NCBI GenBank assembly: GCA_963835085.1
Contig: CAWIED010000004.1
Coordinates: forward strand, 124,001-188,000
From: JBDIAG01 sp963835085
Lineage (GTDB): Bacteria > Actinomycetota > Actinomycetes > Actinomycetales > CAWJMD01
Reading direction: 5' to 3'
DNA: 64,000 nt
In this document: in pieces, positions 42,763 to 51,980 of the stretch
Numbering within the stretch: the first letter of the stretch is position 1
Layout of the letters: each line of letters begins with the position of its first letter
Notes under the pieces: model-generated
What the model saw: the letters and a program-made list of their open reading frames with translations, nothing else
What the model was told of the DNA's origin: nothing
Databases searched by the model: none
Position numbers and translations under genes: made by a program

Positions 42763-44643
42763 ATGTGCGGCATCGTCGGTTACGTAGGTACAGCAGGTCT
42801 GGGCGCTTCGGCTGAGCATGACGGCGCGCTTGATGTGGTCTTGGAGGGCTTGGGTCGGTTGGAGTACCGCGGCTACGACTCCGCGGGCGTCGCCCTGGTG
42901 GGCATCGACGGCACTCTGGCCACCCGCAAGAAGGCCGGCAAGCTCACCAACTTGCGCACGTCGATCCGCGAAGACCCGATGCCCGACTCGCTGACCGGCA
43001 TCGGCCACACCCGGTGGGCCACCCACGGCGGCCCAACCGACGAGAACGCCCACCCGCACCTGGGTGGCAAAGACGGCAAGCTGGCGCTGATCCACAACGG
43101 CATCATCGAGAACTTCGCCGCACTCAAGGCCGAGCTCACAGCCGAGGGTGTGGAGTTCACGTCCGAGACCGACACCGAGATCGCCGCGCACCTCGTCGCG
43201 CAGGCCTACGACGCGAAGGGCGACCTCACCGAGGCGCTGCGCCAGGTCTGTCTGCGGCTGGAGGGCGCGTTCACCCTGCTCGTCGTGCACGCTGATAGCC
43301 CGGGCGTGGTCGTCGGCGCCCGGCGCAACTCACCCCTGGTAGTGGGCCTCGGCGAGGGCGAGAACTTTCTCGGCTCCGACGTAGCCGCGTTCATCGCGCA
43401 CACCCGCGAGGCGGTCGAGCTGGGGCAGGACCAGATCGTCACGATCACCCCTGACAGCCACACCGTCATCGGCTTCGACGGCGAGCCGGCGCAGGGCAAG
43501 CCGTTCACGGTCACCTGGGACCTGACGGCCGCCGAGAAGGGCGGCTTCCGTTCGTTCATGGCCAAGGAGATCGACGATCAGCCCAAGGCGATCGCCGACA
43601 CGCTGCTGGGGCGCACCGACCTCGAGGGCAACCTGGTGCTCGATGAGTTGCACATCGACCCCGAACAGCTGAGCAAGGTGCAGCGCATCGTCATGGTGGC
43701 CTGCGGCACGGCGTACTACTCGGCCCTGGTCGCCAAGTACGCGCTGGAGGAGTGGACCCGGCTGCCCGTGGAGGTCGAGCTTGCCCACGAATGGCGCTAC
43801 CGCAACCCGGTGGTCGACGAGCGCACGCTCGTGATCTCGGAGTCGCAGTCGGGCGAGACGATGGACACCGTCATGGCGGTCAGGTACGCCCGCGAGCGCG
43901 GCGCCACCACCATTGCCATCTGCAACACGCACGGCTCCTCGATCCCGCGCGAGTCGGACGCCTCGATCTACACCCATGCCGGCCCTGAGATCGCGGTGGC
44001 GTCCACCAAGGCCTTCAACGCCCAGATCGTGGCCGCCTACCTGCTCGGTCTCTACCTGGCCCAAGAGCGTGGCACGCTGCCCCGTGAGACGATCCAGCGC
44101 ATTCTCGGCGAGCTCAACGAGATGCCCGACAAGATCCAGTCCGTCCTCGACGGCCTCGATCACATCCGCGAGATCGCCCGGTGGATGGCCGACACCCGTT
44201 CGGTGCTGTTCCTGGGTCGGCACGTCGGCTACCCGGTGGCACTGGAGGGCGCGCTGAAGCTCAAGGAGATCGCCTACATCCACGCCGAGGGCTTCGCCGC
44301 CGGCGAGCTCAAGCACGGCCCGATCGCGCTCATCGAGCCAGGTCAGCCGGTATTCGTGGTGGTGCCCTCGCGGCGCGGTGACACCACCCTGCACGGCAAG
44401 GTCGTCTCGAACATCCAGGAAGTGCGTGCCCGTGGCGCCAACACCCTGGTAATCGCCGAGGAGGGTGACGAAGAGGTCATGCCCTACGCCAGCGAGATCG
44501 TGCGGGTGCCGCAGTGCTCGGAATTCCTCGCTCCGCTGCTCACCTCGGTACCGCTGCAGGCCTTCGCCGAGGAACTGGCCACTGCCAAGGGCTACGACGT
44601 CGACCAGCCGCGGAACCTCGCCAAGTCGGTCACGGTCGAATAA
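42763..44643 (+). CDS. glmS: Glutamine-fructose-6-phosphate aminotransferase (isomerizing)
   Basis: Makes glucosamine-6-phosphate from fructose-6-phosphate and glutamine, 626 residues. C2 after the initiator is the glutaminase nucleophile (MCGIVGYVG). RLEYRGYDSAGVAL, GHTRWATHG, two SIS domains with CGTAYYS and SQSGET (near residue 365), and the C-terminal LAKSVTVE complete the family pattern. No glmS ribozyme is visible upstream. It is followed by acpS on the same strand. Confidence 0.98.
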   Translation: MCGIVGYVGTAGLGASAEHDGALDVVLEGLGRLEYRGYDSAGVALVGIDGTLATRKKAGKLTNLRTSIREDPMPDSLTGIGHTRWATHGGPTDENAHPHLGGKDGKLALIHNGIIENFAALKAELTAEGVEFTSETDTEIAAHLVAQAYDAKGDLTEALRQVCLRLEGAFTLLVVHADSPGVVVGARRNSPLVVGLGEGENFLGSDVAAFIAHTREAVELGQDQIVTITPDSHTVIGFDGEPAQGKPFTVTWDLTAAEKGGFRSFMAKEIDDQPKAIADTLLGRTDLEGNLVLDELHIDPEQLSKVQRIVMVACGTAYYSALVAKYALEEWTRLPVEVELAHEWRYRNPVVDERTLVISESQSGETMDTVMAVRYARERGATTIAICNTHGSSIPRESDASIYTHAGPEIAVASTKAFNAQIVAAYLLGLYLAQERGTLPRETIQRILGELNEMPDKIQSVLDGLDHIREIARWMADTRSVLFLGRHVGYPVALEGALKLKEIAYIHAEGFAAGELKHGPIALIEPGQPVFVVVPSRRGDTTLHGKVVSNIQEVRARGANTLVIAEEGDEEVMPYASEIVRVPQCSEFLAPLLTSVPLQAFAEELATAKGYDVDQPRNLAKSVTVE

Positions 44644-44715
44644 GCGGCCGAGATCGGACGGGGCTCGGCGTGGCACCGGTGATGCCAGCGGGCGCTCGAT
44701 GAGTGCGGGCCCCCG

Positions 44716-45087
44716 ATGATCGTCGGGGTAGGCATCGACGTCGTCGACGTCGCACGATTCGGCGCCTTGCTGCAGCGGGTGCCCCGGCTGGCAGAACGGG
44801 TGTTCACCGAGGTCGAGCAGGGCCTCGCCCCGGCCAGCCTGGCGGCCAGGTTCGCCGCCAAGGAGGCCGTGGCCAAGGCCCTGGGCGCCCCGGTGGGTCT
44901 GCGTTGGCTCGACGCCTCCGTGCACCGACTGCCCACGGGGCAGCCCGTGCTGCAGGTGCAGGGCACGGTGGCCGCCCGGGCAACCGAGCTGGGCGTGAGT
45001 CGCTTCCACCTCTCCTTGAGTCACGACGCCGGCATCGCCTCGGCCGTGGTCATCGCCGAGCGCGACGAAGGCGGCGTGACCACCTGA
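44716..45087 (+). CDS. acpS: Holo-[acyl-carrier-protein] synthase
   Basis: Transfers 4'-phosphopantetheine from CoA to acyl carrier proteins, 123 residues. The Mg ligands are in GIDVVDVARF (D8) and in ARFAAKEAVAKALG (the conserved glutamate). HLSLSHDAGIASAVVIA ends the fold. It is 72 bases after glmS and near coaA, whose pathway supplies its substrate. Confidence 0.96.
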   Translation: MIVGVGIDVVDVARFGALLQRVPRLAERVFTEVEQGLAPASLAARFAAKEAVAKALGAPVGLRWLDASVHRLPTGQPVLQVQGTVAARATELGVSRFHLSLSHDAGIASAVVIAERDEGGVTT

Positions 45088-45131
45088 GCAGGTCTGCGAG
45101 GCTGGCAAGGCGGAGGTGGTCCCGGGGGCCC

Positions 45132-48100
45132 TCACCCCGTAGGTGTCAATCGCAGGGTCACCAGCTGAAAAGGCTTGAGCGCCAACTCGATCGGCATCGC
45201 AGCCGGGTCGCTGCCTGGCAGCAGCGCGCGCCGGCCGTCCAGCACTGCGGAGTCCTCCTCCAGCAGGTCGGTCTCCACAACCGCTGCGACCTCGAACGCC
45301 GGGCGAAGGCTCACTCGTCGTCGTCCGCCCAGCGACTCGTAGAGTCGGACGATCACGTCGCCGCTGCCGTCCTCGGCCAGCTTGACCGCCTCGATCACCG
45401 CCCCGGGATCGTCCACCGTCACGAACGGCGCGCCGGCACCGGTACCGGCCGCCGCCGGTTGCGCCACCAACGGCAGGTTCACCGCGTAGCCGTGCCGGAT
45501 GGTCTCGGCCACGTCGGCGCCGGGCACGATGCCGAAGCGCAGCACATGGCTGCCTGCGTCGGCGTGCGGATCGGGAAACTGCGGTGAGCGCAGCAACGTC
45601 AAACGCAGCATCGTGACGTTCTCGCCGGAGTCCGTCACGGTCCGGCGCACCGAATGCCCGTACGTCGACTCATTGACAACGCCTACGCCCCAACCGGTCT
45701 CACCCACATGCAGCCAGCGGTGCGCCACCATCTCGAAGCGCGCTGCCTCCCAGGAGGTGTTCTCGTGAGTGGGCCGGCGCAGGTGCCCGTACTGGATCTC
45801 CGCCGTGCTCTCGTGTGCCAGCACCGACACCGGCAGGTACGCCGCCAGCGCACGGTCGCGCTCGCGCCAGTCGACGTGCACCTCGACGTCGATGCGCGGG
45901 CTGTCAGCCGTGATCGTCAGGCGTTGCACAATGGCTGAGGAGCCCACCGTCGCCGTGGTCTCCAAGCTCACCCGCAACGGGCCCTCGTCCACCACCGAGA
46001 CCCCCTCGGCCACGGGTGAGCACCAGCGCAGCGCATGCGCCTTGTCCAGATCCCAGGCGTCCCATTTCAACGGCACGTCCTGGTGTAGTCGCAACTCAGC
46101 GCCCGGCAGCCCGGCGGGTAGCACCTGACGGTCGCCGTGCCGGTGATCGACGATGCTCGACAGCGTGCCACCCGCGTCCACGCTCAGGCTCACCAGTCCG
46201 TTCGACAAGGTGACGCCCGAGCCCTCGCGGCTCAGCGTGCAGGGGTGCTCGGCCTCGACCTCGACCGCAGCTCCCGACGATAGCGCCGGTGCCGCGACGA
46301 GGGTAGGGGTGCCGGAGACGGTGATCAGCTCGCGGCGAGCGAACGGACCGGCATTGAGCACGCCGCCCCCGAGCAGTCGTAAGCCCTCGGCGATCAAGGC
46401 GTCCAACTTCTCGCCCAGGCGCGCATAGTCGGCATTGGCCTCGGCGTGCACCCACGCGATGGAGCTTCCCGGCAGGATGTCGTGGAACTGCAGTAGCAGC
46501 ACCCGCTCCCAGATCTCGGCCAGCTCGGCACCGGGCCATTCGGCCAGGCCGCGCACCACGGCCATGGTCCAGACCAGCTCCGCCTGGCGCAGCAGTGCCT
46601 CGCACCGTCGGTTACCGGCCTTCATGCCGCGTTGACTCGTCAACGTGCCGCGGTGCAGCTCCAGGTACAGCTCACCCGTCCAGGTCGGTGCTGCCGCGCC
46701 GTACTCCTCACGCAATCCGGAGAAGAAGCCGGCAGCCGTTCCGAGCTGCACCTGGGGTGAGCCGTCGAGATCCGCCAGCCGGCGCGCCCGCTCGAGCATC
46801 TCGCGCTCAGGCCCGCCGCCTCCGTCGCCGAAACCGAACGGCACCAAGGATTTCCGCGACCTGGCCTTGTCGAGGAACTGTCGCGACGAGCGGTGCACAT
46901 CCGCACCGCCAAGGTCGGCGTTGTAGGTGTCGGCCGGCGGGAAGTGCGTGAGGATCCGGGTGCCGTCGATGCCCTCCCACCAGAACGTGTGGTGCGGGAA
47001 GGTGTTCGTGTCGTTCCACGAGATCTTCTGGGTCAGAAACCACTGCGCCCTGCCGAGGGTGGCGATCTGCGGGTACGAACCGCTGTAGCCGAACGAGTCG
47101 GGCAACCACATTCCCGAACAGACCTTGCCGAACTCGGCGCGAAAGAACCGCTGGCCGTAGAGCAGCTGTCGAGCCAGCGATTCGCCGCTGGGAATCACCC
47201 CGTCCGGCTCCACCCACATGCCGCCCACCGGTTCCCACGATCCCTCCTGGGCTGCCGCCACGATGCGCTCCCACACCTGGGGCACCTCATCGCGGATCCA
47301 GCGGTACTGCTGCGCCGACGAACACGCGAACACCAGCTCCGGGTAGTACTCCGCCAACGCGGTCACGTTGGCGAAGGTGCGGGCGCACTTGCGCCGGGTC
47401 TCGCGCACCGGCCACAGCCACGCCGAGTCGATGTGGGCGTGCGCCACCGCGGTGAGCTGCTGGGCGCTGGCTCGTGCGGGTGCCGAAAGGGCTGGAGCGA
47501 GAACGGCTCTCGCGGCGAAGGCGGAACCCGGCAGGTCGCGCACATCGATGGTGACCAAGGCGTCCCCCACGGCGGCCAGTACCTGTGCCCGCCGGGCATC
47601 GTCGGCCGGCAACTCCTGCGCCAGATCGAGCAGCACGTCGAGATCCATGGCCAGCGCGAACACCTCAGGGCCGAAGACGCAGAGCTCGACCGCGCCCAAC
47701 CGGTAGAGCGGGTCCGATCCTGCGGTGGCCGGGTCGCCCAACGGGGTCGGACGAAAGCTCCCGTCCAGCACGGTGGGGTTGGCTGCCGCTTCCAGGTGCA
47801 GCTGGATGCTCTCGCCGCCGGCGGCCGACTCGCTCACCCGATACCACCGGTTGCATGGGTGCACGCCCTTGAGGGGCACCCCATGTACGTCGTACAGCAT
47901 GCCCTCGGCGGAGAACCCGGGCTGACTCGTGCCGAACCCGAGATCGATCACCACCTCGACGATCCGTCCGGCGTACTCGGCCGGCACCGTCCCCGAGAGC
48001 TCGAACCACCACGTGGACCACGGTCTTCCCCAAGGCGTTCCCGGCGAGATCGGTTCATGGGCAGCGGCCATCCCGGTCGCCACCGGCACCGGCTCGCCGG

Positions 48101-48215
48101 GCGCCTGCCAGGCCGTGACGGCCAGTGGCATGCGCATCGGATAAACGGCCGGCTGCACATGGTCGGCCAACATGCGGCGGCCTCGGGCTAGGGTCTGCGC
48201 GCTGTCATCGAACAC
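45132..48215 (-). CDS. Alpha-mannosidase, glycoside hydrolase family 38
   Basis: A 1027-residue zinc-dependent alpha-mannosidase, cytosolic by absence of a signal peptide. Residues 1-250 are the N-terminal extension seen in class II alpha-mannosidases. The zinc-site motif AHAHIDSAWLW gives H261 and D263. The catalytic nucleophile is D373 in WLPDSFGYSG. FHDILPGSSI (near residue 580) is the other family signature. A beta-sandwich C-terminal half follows. It probably trims mannosides from host, plant or recycled glycans. It is convergent with acpS and not clearly in an operon. It sits between acpS and nnr, which are usually adjacent, so it looks inserted. Confidence 0.95.
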   Translation of the reverse strand: MFDDSAQTLARGRRMLADHVQPAVYPMRMPLAVTAWQAPGEPVPVATGMAAAHEPISPGTPWGRPWSTWWFELSGTVPAEYAGRIVEVVIDLGFGTSQPGFSAEGMLYDVHGVPLKGVHPCNRWYRVSESAAGGESIQLHLEAAANPTVLDGSFRPTPLGDPATAGSDPLYRLGAVELCVFGPEVFALAMDLDVLLDLAQELPADDARRAQVLAAVGDALVTIDVRDLPGSAFAARAVLAPALSAPARASAQQLTAVAHAHIDSAWLWPVRETRRKCARTFANVTALAEYYPELVFACSSAQQYRWIRDEVPQVWERIVAAAQEGSWEPVGGMWVEPDGVIPSGESLARQLLYGQRFFRAEFGKVCSGMWLPDSFGYSGSYPQIATLGRAQWFLTQKISWNDTNTFPHHTFWWEGIDGTRILTHFPPADTYNADLGGADVHRSSRQFLDKARSRKSLVPFGFGDGGGGPEREMLERARRLADLDGSPQVQLGTAAGFFSGLREEYGAAAPTWTGELYLELHRGTLTSQRGMKAGNRRCEALLRQAELVWTMAVVRGLAEWPGAELAEIWERVLLLQFHDILPGSSIAWVHAEANADYARLGEKLDALIAEGLRLLGGGVLNAGPFARRELITVSGTPTLVAAPALSSGAAVEVEAEHPCTLSREGSGVTLSNGLVSLSVDAGGTLSSIVDHRHGDRQVLPAGLPGAELRLHQDVPLKWDAWDLDKAHALRWCSPVAEGVSVVDEGPLRVSLETTATVGSSAIVQRLTITADSPRIDVEVHVDWRERDRALAAYLPVSVLAHESTAEIQYGHLRRPTHENTSWEAARFEMVAHRWLHVGETGWGVGVVNESTYGHSVRRTVTDSGENVTMLRLTLLRSPQFPDPHADAGSHVLRFGIVPGADVAETIRHGYAVNLPLVAQPAAAGTGAGAPFVTVDDPGAVIEAVKLAEDGSGDVIVRLYESLGGRRRVSLRPAFEVAAVVETDLLEEDSAVLDGRRALLPGSDPAAMPIELALKPFQLVTLRLTPTG

Positions 48216-48262
48216 TCCGCCGACTCTATGCCGCCAAGTGGTCTCAGGGAACGGACGGGGCC

Positions 48263-48640
48263 TCAGTCGCCTTCCGCCGCGGTGTGGCAGACCGCCTCGA
48301 CGTTGTTGCCGTCCGGGTCGCGGACGAACGCGCCGTAGTAATGGTCGTGGTACTCCGGCCAGAGCCGGGGTTCGTGCAACGATTCGGCCCCCAGGCCGAC
48401 GGCGGCTTCATAGAACGCTCGTACGTGTGCGGCGTCGGGAGCCGAGAAGGCGATGTGCAGCTCGCGATTCGGGCCCTCGGTGGAAGCGTTGGAGATCCAG
48501 AACGACGGTCTCGTGGTGCCGTAGCCGATGGCTACTCCGAAGTCCATCTGCCGGCTGTGGCCGAGGGTCGCAAGTACTGAGTCGTAGAACGAGGCGGCGG
48601 AGTCGAGGTCGCTACAGCCGATGCCAAAGTGATCGATCAT
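48263..48640 (-). CDS. Glyoxalase/bleomycin-resistance fold (VOC) protein
   Basis: A single VOC-fold protein of 125 residues. MIDHFGIGCSDLDSAASFYDSVLATLG is the first beta-alpha-beta unit and GAFVRDPDGNNVEAVCH the last, with E in NNVEAV as the usual metal ligand. The substrate cannot be told from sequence. The ATG at 48640 is preferred over an in-frame upstream start. It is 47 bases upstream of the mannosidase on the same strand, so the two may be cotranscribed. Confidence 0.85.
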   Translation of the reverse strand: MIDHFGIGCSDLDSAASFYDSVLATLGHSRQMDFGVAIGYGTTRPSFWISNASTEGPNRELHIAFSAPDAAHVRAFYEAAVGLGAESLHEPRLWPEYHDHYYGAFVRDPDGNNVEAVCHTAAEGD

Positions 48641-48834
48641 GCCTTGATCCTGCCCGTCCAGCGCCCGCAGAAGGCGCGTAGCGCAGGGCAACGTTCGCAC
48701 GAACCTGTCTCCGAGCATGCGCAGTGGCCAGAGATGGTCGAAACTACAGGTTGTGGGTCTAGGTGCCGATTTGGCCCGGTAGGCAGGCCCGGCCCGAGCG
48801 AGTTTGTTGTGCCCGACGGCAGAAGGAGCGACAC

Positions 48835-50514
48835 ATGATCGAGGCGCACTCGGTGGCTGCCGTCCGCAGAGCGGAGTCCGTGACCATGTCTGAGCTGTCG
48901 GACGGGACGCTCATGCAACGGGCTGCGGGGGCGTTGGCCGGTGTAGTGATCCGCGAACTGCGTGAACGATGCGGGCGGGTGTACGGCACCCGTGCGGTGC
49001 TGCTCGTGGGGCCCGGCGCCAACGGTGGCGACGCACTGATGGCCGGTGCCCGGCTGGTCGCGCGCGGGGTGAGCGTCATCGCGATCCTCACCGCTGCCAA
49101 GCCGCATGCCGAGGGCCTCGAATCGTTCCTCGCCGGCGGTGGCCGCACGATCGATGTCGCCCGCCAGCCGGTTGCTGCCACCACCACCAGCAGCGAGGCC
49201 GAATTCCACAACGACCCCGAGACCCGCCGTCTCCTGGCATTGCGTCTCGACGGTGCGGCCGGTCGCGCCTGGATTGCCGCGCGCAGCTGCGTGCTCGAAG
49301 CCGACGTGGTGATCGATGGACTGCTCGGCATCGGTGGCCGGCCCGGTCTGATGGACTCCGCCGCCCGCATCGTCACTGCGCTCGACCCCCGAGTGCCCGT
49401 GATCGCCGTGGACGTGCCGAGTGGCATCAACCCCGAGACCGGGGCGGTTGCCGGCGTGCACGTCGACGCTGACCTCACGCTCACCTTCGGCACGGCCAAG
49501 CCGGGCCTGCTGCTGCCGCCGGCGAGCCAGGCTGCGGGCCGCCTCGAGATCGCGGACATCGGCCTGGAGAGCGCCTACCTCGGAAACCCTGCCGTGCAAC
49601 GGCTTTCGGCGCGTGAGGTGGCTGCCCTGTGGCCTGTGCCGCGGGCCAGCGACGACAAGTACTCCCGGGGTGTCGTGGGTGTTGTGGCCGGCGGATTGGT
49701 CTATAGCGGTGCGGCGGTGCTCGCCACCGGCGCGGCCCTGCGCACCGGCGCCGGGATGGTGCGTTACGTAGGCCCCGACGCCGTGACCCGCTCGGTGTTG
49801 CAGCACTGGCCCGAGGTCGTGCCCGGCTCGGGCCGGGTCAACACTTGGGTGCTCGGCCCCGGTGTGGACCCGGACAGCGACGATGAGCAGGGCGAGGCCA
49901 TTCTCGCCGCGCTGCGCGGTACAGCGCCGTGCGTGGTAGACGCCGGCGGCATCGCCGTATTCACCAAGGCACTCGTGGAGGCGCGCGAGCAGGCCGGTAC
50001 CAGCCGGCAGACAGATGCCGAGCCGAACTCCGGGACGGCTCAGGCGGGGAGCCCGGCAACTCTGGCCGCTGCGGCCGGCGTCACCGCGCCGTTGCTGCTC
50101 ACCCCGCACGCCGGCGAGCTGACCCGGCTGCTCGAGGCGCTGGCCGAACGCCGCCGGGTCACCAGGGAGGCCGTGCTCTCGGCGCCACTCGAGCACGCCC
50201 GGTTGGCCGCTGAGCTCACCGGCGCGACAGTGTTGCTCAAAGGCGCCGTGACGTTGATCGTTGAGTCGTCAGGCGTCGTGCGCTCCCAGGCGGAGGCACC
50301 CCCGTGGCTGGCGACGGCCGGTGCGGGTGACGTGCTGTCCGGAATCACCGGCGCCCTACTTGCCTCAGGGCTCACCCCTTTCGAGGCGGCCAGCTCCGCG
50401 GCATGGCTGCACGGCTCGGCTGCCACGGCTGCCTCACAAGGCGGCCCGATCTCCGCCGAAGACGTGCTCGGCGCAGTGCCCGCGACCGTCCGCAGGCTGC
50501 TCGACCAGCGCTGA
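48835..50514 (+). CDS. nnr: Bifunctional NAD(P)H-hydrate epimerase and ADP-dependent dehydratase
   Basis: Repairs damaged NAD(P)HX. It has 559 residues in two domains. The N-terminal YjeF epimerase (about 1-260) has GPGANGGDALMAGARL and IDGLLGIGGRPG, AVDVPSGINPETG. The C-terminal ribokinase-like dehydratase (about 275-559) has KYSRGVVGVVAGGLVYSGAAVLA, LTPHAGELTRLL and TAGAGDVLSGITGALL. There is a 45-residue insertion in the epimerase (residues 95-145) and a 25-residue Ser/Gly/Ala-rich insertion in the dehydratase. The ATG at 48835 with AGAAGGAG upstream is chosen. Confidence 0.93.
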   Translation: MIEAHSVAAVRRAESVTMSELSDGTLMQRAAGALAGVVIRELRERCGRVYGTRAVLLVGPGANGGDALMAGARLVARGVSVIAILTAAKPHAEGLESFLAGGGRTIDVARQPVAATTTSSEAEFHNDPETRRLLALRLDGAAGRAWIAARSCVLEADVVIDGLLGIGGRPGLMDSAARIVTALDPRVPVIAVDVPSGINPETGAVAGVHVDADLTLTFGTAKPGLLLPPASQAAGRLEIADIGLESAYLGNPAVQRLSAREVAALWPVPRASDDKYSRGVVGVVAGGLVYSGAAVLATGAALRTGAGMVRYVGPDAVTRSVLQHWPEVVPGSGRVNTWVLGPGVDPDSDDEQGEAILAALRGTAPCVVDAGGIAVFTKALVEAREQAGTSRQTDAEPNSGTAQAGSPATLAAAAGVTAPLLLTPHAGELTRLLEALAERRRVTREAVLSAPLEHARLAAELTGATVLLKGAVTLIVESSGVVRSQAEAPPWLATAGAGDVLSGITGALLASGLTPFEAASSAAWLHGSAATAASQGGPISAEDVLGAVPATVRRLLDQR

Positions 50515-50570
50515 GGAAGGGCGTGCCCGCTGTGTCGAGCGAGAGCCCAACGCGCCCTGGGGGTTGACTG

Positions 50571-50602
50571 ACCTAAGTCGACCAACGTTGGTCGACTTAG
50601 GT
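50571..50602 (+). promoter_or_regulatory. 32-bp perfect palindrome: likely operator of the toxin-antitoxin pair
   Basis: The left half ACCTAAGTCGACCAAC is mirrored exactly in the right half. It ends 11 bases before the antitoxin ATG. A TTGACT hexamer lies two bases upstream. Phd/YefM antitoxins bind palindromes at their own promoters, so this is probably the autoregulatory site. Confidence 0.8.
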
Positions 50603-50613
50603 ACCATCCGGGT

Positions 50614-50844
50614 ATGGAACAAGTGAAGGTGCAGTACGCGAAGACACACTTGTCCGCCCTGCTTGCCCTGGTGGAACACGGACAGGAGATCGTCATCGCC
50701 CGGGGGGAACGGCCCGTTGCGCGACTTGTTCCCCTAGAAGGGCGCCCTGATCGCGACCTTGGTTTTGTTGCGTATTCGGTCCCAGATGATTTCTCCGATC
50801 CGCTGCCTGACGACGAACTCGGCGTCTGGGAAGGTGGCGCGTGA
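50614..50844 (+). CDS. Antitoxin, Phd/YefM family
   Basis: A 76-residue antitoxin. MEQVKVQYAKTHLSALLALVEHGQEIVIARGERPVARLVPL is the Phd/YefM DNA-binding half. The acidic C terminus (PDDFSDPLPDDELGVWEGGA) is the toxin-wrapping part. The next gene overlaps it by four bases (GTGA), the classical toxin-antitoxin arrangement. It is likely to repress the operon through the palindrome just upstream. Confidence 0.92.
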   Translation: MEQVKVQYAKTHLSALLALVEHGQEIVIARGERPVARLVPLEGRPDRDLGFVAYSVPDDFSDPLPDDELGVWEGGA

Positions 50845-51230
50845 CCTTCCTCCTCGACACGCATGCACTGCTCTGGGCACTCACTGATCCCACCCGGCTC
50901 GGGCTCCAGGCGCGCCGGATCATCACCTCGCGCGTGTCGTCTCTCGTTGTCTCCGCCGCATCGGCGTGGGAAATCGGGACCAAGCAGCGCCTTGGCAAGC
51001 TTCCTCAGGCAGACGCGCTGGTGGGTGGCTACACCCGGCATCTGGATCGCCTTGGCGTGACCCGGCTCGCGATCACTGAGGAACATGCCCTGTTGGCCGG
51101 CAGGCTCGAGTGGGCACATCGCGATCCCTTCGACCGCATGCTGGCAGCGCAAGCGATGATCGAATCCCTGACGCTCGTGACGAACGACGCGGCCCTCACC
51201 CGCCTTCCGGGACTCGCCATAGCGTGGTGA
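50841..51230 (+). CDS. PIN-domain toxin ribonuclease (VapC type)
   Basis: A 129-residue PIN-domain protein. The metal-binding acidic residues are D6 (LLDTHALLWAL), E44 (ASAWEIGTKQ), D95 and D98 (HRDPFDRMLAAQA) and D116 (VTNDAALT). All are present, so the nuclease should be active on RNA. It is partnered with the Phd/YefM-type antitoxin upstream. The target RNA is unknown. Confidence 0.92.
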   Translation: MTFLLDTHALLWALTDPTRLGLQARRIITSRVSSLVVSAASAWEIGTKQRLGKLPQADALVGGYTRHLDRLGVTRLAITEEHALLAGRLEWAHRDPFDRMLAAQAMIESLTLVTNDAALTRLPGLAIAW

Positions 51231-51233
51231 CTA

Positions 51234-51283
51234 AGGGCTCGCCCAGAAACCGACACTGCAGCGCTTATTTCCTGGCGAGCCCT
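51234..51283 (+). terminator. Shared hairpin between vapC and the hydrolase, containing repeat family E
   Basis: AGGGCTCGCC (51234-51243) pairs with GGCGAGCCCT (51274-51283). It lies between convergent genes and covers the stop codon of the minus-strand hydrolase. Bases 51240-51282 are similar to 56293-56335 (CGCCCAGAAACCGA followed by GCTTA), so the hairpin is also a short interspersed repeat. Confidence 0.65.
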
Positions 51284-51893
51284 AACCCAGTAACCGCTCC
51301 AACCAGGTGCTGACGGCTGCGCGGACGCCGGGCAGATCCTTCTTGAGCCCGTGATCTCCGGGCAGGAGGACGATCTCACGGTGTGGGCCGGGTTCTGGAC
51401 GTCCGAACGGGTCGCGCTCGCCCTGCACGACCAGCACTGGCAGGTCGCCCGCCGCATCGAGTTCGGCGGCACGCGAGACCTCCGGTCGTCCTGGCGGGTG
51501 CAACGGGTAGGCCAGGCACAGCACACCCACGGCACCGGCTTCGCTCGCCGTCCGGCAGGCCACCCGGCTGCCGAACGATCGGCCGCCCACCACAAGAGGC
51601 ATACCGGGGGCCCGGGCCGTCAGGTGTGCGACAACGGTCAACCAGGCCTCGTCTACGCCCGGCCCACGCGGGGGCACCTTGCGCCCAGCCACTCGGTAGG
51701 GCGGTTCCACCAGCCCCACGTGCAGGCCGACGTCCAACGCCGCATCGCGAGCCACCGCGAGGTCTGCCGCCGTGATCGCGCCGCTGGCGCCCGGCCCGAG
51801 CACGAGCAGACCGCGAGGCCGAGCTGCCTCGTGCCATTGCACCCGAGCAGGGCCTGACGAGGTCTGCACCGACTCTTCGCTCACGGCGTTCAT
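51282..51893 (-). CDS. Small alpha/beta hydrolase
   Basis: A 203-residue alpha/beta hydrolase of the short dienelactone-hydrolase/TEX30-like type. The nucleophile is S106 in VVGGRSFGSR, with D161 in GERDPFG and H181 in GDHGLKK. The fold is minimal, with no lid. The substrate is unknown. It begins 87 bases from the divergent alr start. The ATG at 51893 is chosen because upstream residues look non-coding. Confidence 0.85.
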   Translation of the reverse strand: MNAVSEESVQTSSGPARVQWHEAARPRGLLVLGPGASGAITAADLAVARDAALDVGLHVGLVEPPYRVAGRKVPPRGPGVDEAWLTVVAHLTARAPGMPLVVGGRSFGSRVACRTASEAGAVGVLCLAYPLHPPGRPEVSRAAELDAAGDLPVLVVQGERDPFGRPEPGPHREIVLLPGDHGLKKDLPGVRAAVSTWLERLLG

Positions 51894-51980
51894 CCTCTCG
51901 TGCCGTCCACTGGAGGCTTGCGTGGCCCAGGCCGTGTCGGCGTTCAGGCGACCGTGGGACTGCGCCACAATGGCCGTACC

